Below are positions 60,653-64,000 of a stretch of 64,000 bases of DNA, piece by piece; the stretch's first letter is position 1, and the number at the start of each line of letters is the position of its first letter. The DNA is taken from NCBI GenBank assembly GCA_045592985.1, contig JAZNVU010000046.1, positions 62,001 to 126,000 of the forward strand. The letters are read 5' to 3'. Under the pieces are notes generated by a model. It searched no databases, was not told where the DNA came from, and saw only the letters and a program-made list of their open reading frames with translations. The DNA is from UMGS172 sp045592985. Lineage in GTDB: Bacteria; Bacillota; Clostridia; Oscillospirales; Acutalibacteraceae. The translations under genes were made by a program, and so were the position numbers.

Positions 60653-61659
60653 TATTTATACTCCTCCAAAACACTTTTAAGCAAAACGGGGTCGTCGGTC
60701 ATAATACAGTCGCAACCAAGCTCGATAAGTTCACGCATTTCATCGGCATCGTTTATGGTCCAATACTGAACTGAAATATTTCTGCGATGAGCACGGTCGA
60801 TAATAGTCTTTTTATCTAATTTCAATTCTATTCCCAAATCATAACTCATAGGAATTTGCAAGCAAGCAAAATCGCTGTTATCAAAGAGATTAACGCCCAA
60901 GAACTGCGTTAAAATAAACTTAGCGGCTGTGCCTGTGGGTGCACCACGAAGAAGTTCGGGATACTTTGCTTTAAGTTCCTGTTCAATCTCATCATGGAAC
61001 GTGCCGACAACCATCTGCTCCTTATATTTTGGGTACTTATTAAGAGTTTCATTGAGAATTTCACAGGCTTTAAATCCATTTTCACCCTCATTTTTTATCT
61101 CAACGATAAACATAAGGTCAGGATTAGACTCATAAAACTCCTCAAAAAGTTTGTCAACGGTTGCTATCTGCAGACCTTTATCTGCTATATCAGTCTCGTC
61201 CTTATAAATACGGTTACCGTCTTTGTCTTCAAAATAATAACCGAAGTTGTATGTCTCAAGTTCAGCCAAGGTCATATCCGAAATATAATGACGTTTACTT
61301 TCGTCCTTGCAAAGTTCTTTAACATCTTCAAGCGAAATATCACCGTTAACGTTACAGGTTTCGTCGATATAATCGTCATGGTTATAAACAAGATAACCGT
61401 CTTTGGTCAAATAAAGGTCGCTCTCGATGATATCTACACCGATAGTAGAAACTGCTTCGCGGAAAGCAAGCATAGTATTTTCAGGGTTATTAATAGCACC
61501 GCCTCTGTGGGCTGCGATAAGAGGTAATTTGCCCTTTTCGACAACAAACGGATTGTTCTCTACGTTTGCTTTAGGCGGTATAATATTAATTGTTGCAAAG
61601 AAAACTACCAAAACAGCAATGATAATACCGATAATTTTTAATGCCTTATACCTTTTCAT
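60652..61659 (-). CDS. Membrane-anchored glycerophosphodiester phosphodiesterase
   Basis: A 335-residue protein predicted to cleave glycerophosphodiesters to glycerol-3-phosphate. One N-terminal anchor (IIGIIIAVLVVFFATINIIP) places the GDPD barrel outside. Catalytic and metal residues are visible: LIAAHRGGAINNPENTMLAF (HRG, EN), VDIIESDLYLTKDGYLVYNHD (E/D and HD), FIVEIKNEG and WTINDADEMRELIELGCDC, then IMTDDP. It could recycle teichoic-acid or lipid headgroups. AAGGAG fixes ATG 61659. Confidence 0.92.
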   Translation of the reverse strand: MKRYKALKIIGIIIAVLVVFFATINIIPPKANVENNPFVVEKGKLPLIAAHRGGAINNPENTMLAFREAVSTIGVDIIESDLYLTKDGYLVYNHDDYIDETCNVNGDISLEDVKELCKDESKRHYISDMTLAELETYNFGYYFEDKDGNRIYKDETDIADKGLQIATVDKLFEEFYESNPDLMFIVEIKNEGENGFKACEILNETLNKYPKYKEQMVVGTFHDEIEQELKAKYPELLRGAPTGTAAKFILTQFLGVNLFDNSDFACLQIPMSYDLGIELKLDKKTIIDRAHRRNISVQYWTINDADEMRELIELGCDCIMTDDPVLLKSVLEEYK

Positions 61660-61699
61660 GATTTTAACTCCTTTTATAAAATACAATTAAAATTATAAA

Positions 61700-62857
61700 T
61701 TATCTATTAGCAATTTTTTGCATTAAAACAACCGTCTCAACGTGTTCGGTATGCGGAAACATATCAACCGGTTGAATTTTTTTAACCCTATACCCTTTTC
61801 GAGTTAAATAAGACAAATCTCGGTTTTGGGTTTCGGGGTTGCAGGATATGTAGACAACCTTGTTTGGAGTAAGTTCTACTAGGCATTTTAAAAATTCAAG
61901 ACTTGCACCGGCTCTCGGCGGGTCCATAATAACAACATCGTATTTTTCGTTGTTTTTAGCGGCGTCTATCATAAAATTACCGGCATCAGCTTCATAAAAT
62001 TTTATATTTGTTACATTGTTTAACTCTGCATTAACCTTTGCATCTTTAACAGCGTCTGCGTTAAGTTCTACACCCACCACATGCTTGGCTTTTTTAGAGG
62101 CGATTATACCTATAGTACCTGTTCCGCAATAAGCATCTAGTAACCTTTCGTTGCCGCTAAGGTCTGCAAAATCAATTGCCTTATTATAAAGTACCTCAGT
62201 CTGTATAGGATTGATTTGATAAAATGCCTTGGGCGAAATTCTGAACTTAAAACCGCAGAGTTCTTCTTCAATATATCCACTGCCGTAAAGCACCCGTGAC
62301 TCATCACCCAAAACAAGGCTTGTACGCTTATTGTTAACATTCTGAACTATGGTTGTGATTTCCGGATGTCGTGAAAGAAGTGCGTTTATGAACTGAGATT
62401 CTTTCAGAAAATCCGAAACAGACGTCACAAGTACAACCATAATCTCACCACTTGCAAACCCTCTTTTTATAAGGACGTGACGCAAAAAACCTTTCATAGT
62501 AACGTCGTTAAATGGTTTTAATTTAAAACTCCTGAGCAGTTTTCTTATGGTAACAATAATTTCGTCGGCTTTTATATCTTCAATTAAGCAACTGTCAACC
62601 GGAACAATATTGTGAGTTGAAGATTGATAAACACCCGATATTATCTCGCCGTTTCTTTCCCCAAAAGCCGCTTGCACCTTGTTACGGTAATGGTACGGAT
62701 GCTCCATACCGATAATCTCATTAACATGGTGATATTTACCTAATAATTTTATAACCTTAACCTGCTTAAAACTTAGTTGTTTTTCATAATTTAGGTTTTG
62801 AAGTTGACACCCACCGCACTTTTTACGATGAGGACATTTTACATCTATTTCTCTCAT
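61700..62857 (-). CDS. RlmD/TrmA-family 23S rRNA uracil-C5 methyltransferase (copy 1)
   Basis: Predicted to put a methyl group on C5 of a 23S rRNA uridine. The 385 residues lack the N-terminal TRAM domain: the protein begins directly with the iron-sulfur motif CPHRKKCGGCQLQ. SAM binding is in LLDAYCGTGTIGIIASKKAK; VIMDPPRAGAS and VVYISCNPETQNRDL (catalytic Cys) follow, and the general-base Glu lies in MFPHTEHVETVVLM. The start overlaps the preceding paralogue by four bases. The exact base (m5U1939 or m5U747 class) is not decidable. Confidence 0.9.
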   Translation of the reverse strand: MREIDVKCPHRKKCGGCQLQNLNYEKQLSFKQVKVIKLLGKYHHVNEIIGMEHPYHYRNKVQAAFGERNGEIISGVYQSSTHNIVPVDSCLIEDIKADEIIVTIRKLLRSFKLKPFNDVTMKGFLRHVLIKRGFASGEIMVVLVTSVSDFLKESQFINALLSRHPEITTIVQNVNNKRTSLVLGDESRVLYGSGYIEEELCGFKFRISPKAFYQINPIQTEVLYNKAIDFADLSGNERLLDAYCGTGTIGIIASKKAKHVVGVELNADAVKDAKVNAELNNVTNIKFYEADAGNFMIDAAKNNEKYDVVIMDPPRAGASLEFLKCLVELTPNKVVYISCNPETQNRDLSYLTRKGYRVKKIQPVDMFPHTEHVETVVLMQKIANR

Positions 62858-64000
62858 GTTTTTCTCACAAAATTCACAACCGTTTCAACATGACCCGTTC
62901 GCGGGAACATATCAAAAGCGGCAGCATTTATAATTTCATAACCGTTCTCTATAAAATTCTTACTGTCTCTGGCCAAAGTTGCCGAGTCGCAAGAAACATA
63001 CACAACTCTTTCGGGTACAAATCCATTACAGATTGTATTAATAAGTGCCGCATCGCAACCTTTTCTTGGAGGGTCAACAATCACAACATCGGGTTTAATA
63101 CCCTTTTCTTCCAATTCTTTTGCAGCAAAAGCGGCATCACCACAAAAAAATTCGGCATTATCTATTCCGTTCTCTTTTGCATTGAATTTAGCATCGTTAA
63201 TTGCTTCGGGTACAAGTTCAACACCGTATATCTTTTTGGCTTTATTAGCCATAGAAAGACCGATTGTACCCGCACCGCAATAAAGATCAATAACAGTTTT
63301 GCCGTCAACCTCAGCGTATTCTGCCGCCTTTTCATATAGTTTTTCGGCGACAAAATGGTTAACCTGATAGAACGACAACGGTGAAATTTTAACCCTTACA
63401 CCACACAGAATATCAGTAATATGGTCTTTTCCGTATAGCGTTTTACACTTACCACCCATGACAACATTCGTATCAAAGGTATTAAAATTAAGCATTATAG
63501 ATGAAATATCATTACATTTTTCTAGTAACATCTTGCAAAAATCGTCCCAAAAAGGCAACTCTTTTCCGTTTATAACAAGGCATACCATAATTTCTTTGGT
63601 TTCTACGGCCTTTCTTAAATAAAGATGACGGATAAGACCTTTATGTTCAGTTTCGTCATAAACGCTGACATTGTATTTTTTTATAAAATCTTTCAAAACA
63701 TTTGCAATACACGAAAATTCTTTCGGTTGCAACAAACAATCTTCACAAGGAACAAGTCTATGGGTGTGATTTGAGAAAAAACCAACTTGAGGTTCGCCGT
63801 CTATCATTGCAACGGGAAATTGCGCTTTGTTACGGTAACGGTCGGGTTCACCGCCAAAAATAGGTTCAAATTTGGGCTCCAAACCGGCAATTCTCTTAAA
63901 ATTATTCTTAACTGTATTTTCTTTGAGTTTAAGTTCATCAGAATAATTGATATGCCTGAATGAGCATCCTCCGCATTTTGAAGCGTTTGGGCAATCAACA
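62854..64000 (-). CDS. RlmD/TrmA-family 23S rRNA uracil-C5 methyltransferase (copy 2, 5' end cut off)
   Basis: A paralogue of the next gene, open to the window edge; only the first few codons are missing. The visible frame begins VDCPNASKCGGCSFRHINYS (iron-sulfur cysteines), then VIDLYCGAGTIGLSMANKAK (SAM), VIVDPPRKGCDAALI, VVYVSCDSATLARDS (catalytic Cys) and MFPRTGHVETVVNF (end, general-base Glu). All key residues remain, so both copies should be active, probably on different uridines. The four-base ATGA overlap with copy 1 indicates coupled translation. Confidence 0.9.
   Translation of the reverse strand, partial: VDCPNASKCGGCSFRHINYSDELKLKENTVKNNFKRIAGLEPKFEPIFGGEPDRYRNKAQFPVAMIDGEPQVGFFSNHTHRLVPCEDCLLQPKEFSCIANVLKDFIKKYNVSVYDETEHKGLIRHLYLRKAVETKEIMVCLVINGKELPFWDDFCKMLLEKCNDISSIMLNFNTFDTNVVMGGKCKTLYGKDHITDILCGVRVKISPLSFYQVNHFVAEKLYEKAAEYAEVDGKTVIDLYCGAGTIGLSMANKAKKIYGVELVPEAINDAKFNAKENGIDNAEFFCGDAAFAAKELEEKGIKPDVVIVDPPRKGCDAALINTICNGFVPERVVYVSCDSATLARDSKNFIENGYEIINAAAFDMFPRTGHVETVVNFVRKT

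Overview
The window looks like a chromosome segment of a low-to-moderate GC, Gram-positive anaerobe of the class Clostridia, most likely a gut-type Oscillospirales/Ruminococcaceae relative. This is inferred from gene families and order, not from a search. Supporting points are the ClpE-type Clp ATPase, DUF5711/CvpA/TruA/ECF linkage, DUF4364 and YwlG-like proteins, an LTA-synthase-like sulfatase, the ruvCAB order, a Na+-pumping decarboxylase and acetate kinase, strong sigma-A promoters with GGAGG ribosome sites, and no outer-membrane genes. Genes are dense, mostly in long minus-strand operons.

Layout. 1-1157: 3' part of glyS. 1.3-10.1 kb: a decaying carbohydrate region with a beta-helix (GH141-like) pseudogene joined to a truncated DMT transporter, an AraC regulator, a polyprenyl sugar-phosphate transferase, a sugar nucleotidyltransferase, a YwlG-like protein, a Ser/Glu-rich lipoprotein, a GH2 beta-galactosidase and a gutted GH36 alpha-galactosidase. 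10.5-16.1 kb: a prophage remnant (tail protein, PHP-type metallohydrolase, lysis genes, tyrosine integrase) beside tRNA-Arg and tRNA-Gly. 16.6-27.1 kb: one minus-strand run ruvC-ruvA-ruvB-methyltransferase-ecfA1-ecfA2-ecfT-truA-DUF5711-cvpA-clpE. 27.3-31.4 kb: potABCD behind a structured leader RNA. 31.4-38.2 kb: mntP, histidine phosphatase, the infC-rpmI-rplT operon with an ATC start and an attenuator leader, MATE pump, VanY-like peptidase, phosphoglycerate dehydrogenase and a coiled-coil protein. 38.3-46.7 kb: DUF4364, tRNA-Thr, an XRE regulator, rhaBA, an epimerase cassette bounded by inverted repeats, an AraC regulator and an LTA-synthase-like enzyme. 46.7-52.6 kb: queA-tgt-yajC-TIGR04086 diverging from asd-dapA-dapB. 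52.7-64 kb: decarboxylase beta and gamma subunits, ackA-galK, tmcAL, uvrC, a GNAT enzyme, GDPD and two tandem RlmD-type methyltransferases, the second cut by the window edge.

Functionally, most genes are housekeeping: translation and tRNA modification, Holliday-junction and excision repair, lysine/diaminopimelate synthesis, polyamine and vitamin uptake. The accessory part concerns plant-type sugars (galactosides, rhamnose), surface polymers and the phage remnant. The most notable signals are (1) a pseudoknot-capable leader before potA that can hide its ribosome-binding site in one fold and free it in another, and (2) a 1.1-kb epimerase unit bounded by 26-bp inverted repeats ending in TA, with a heavily hairpinned leader. 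Neither is assigned to a known family here.
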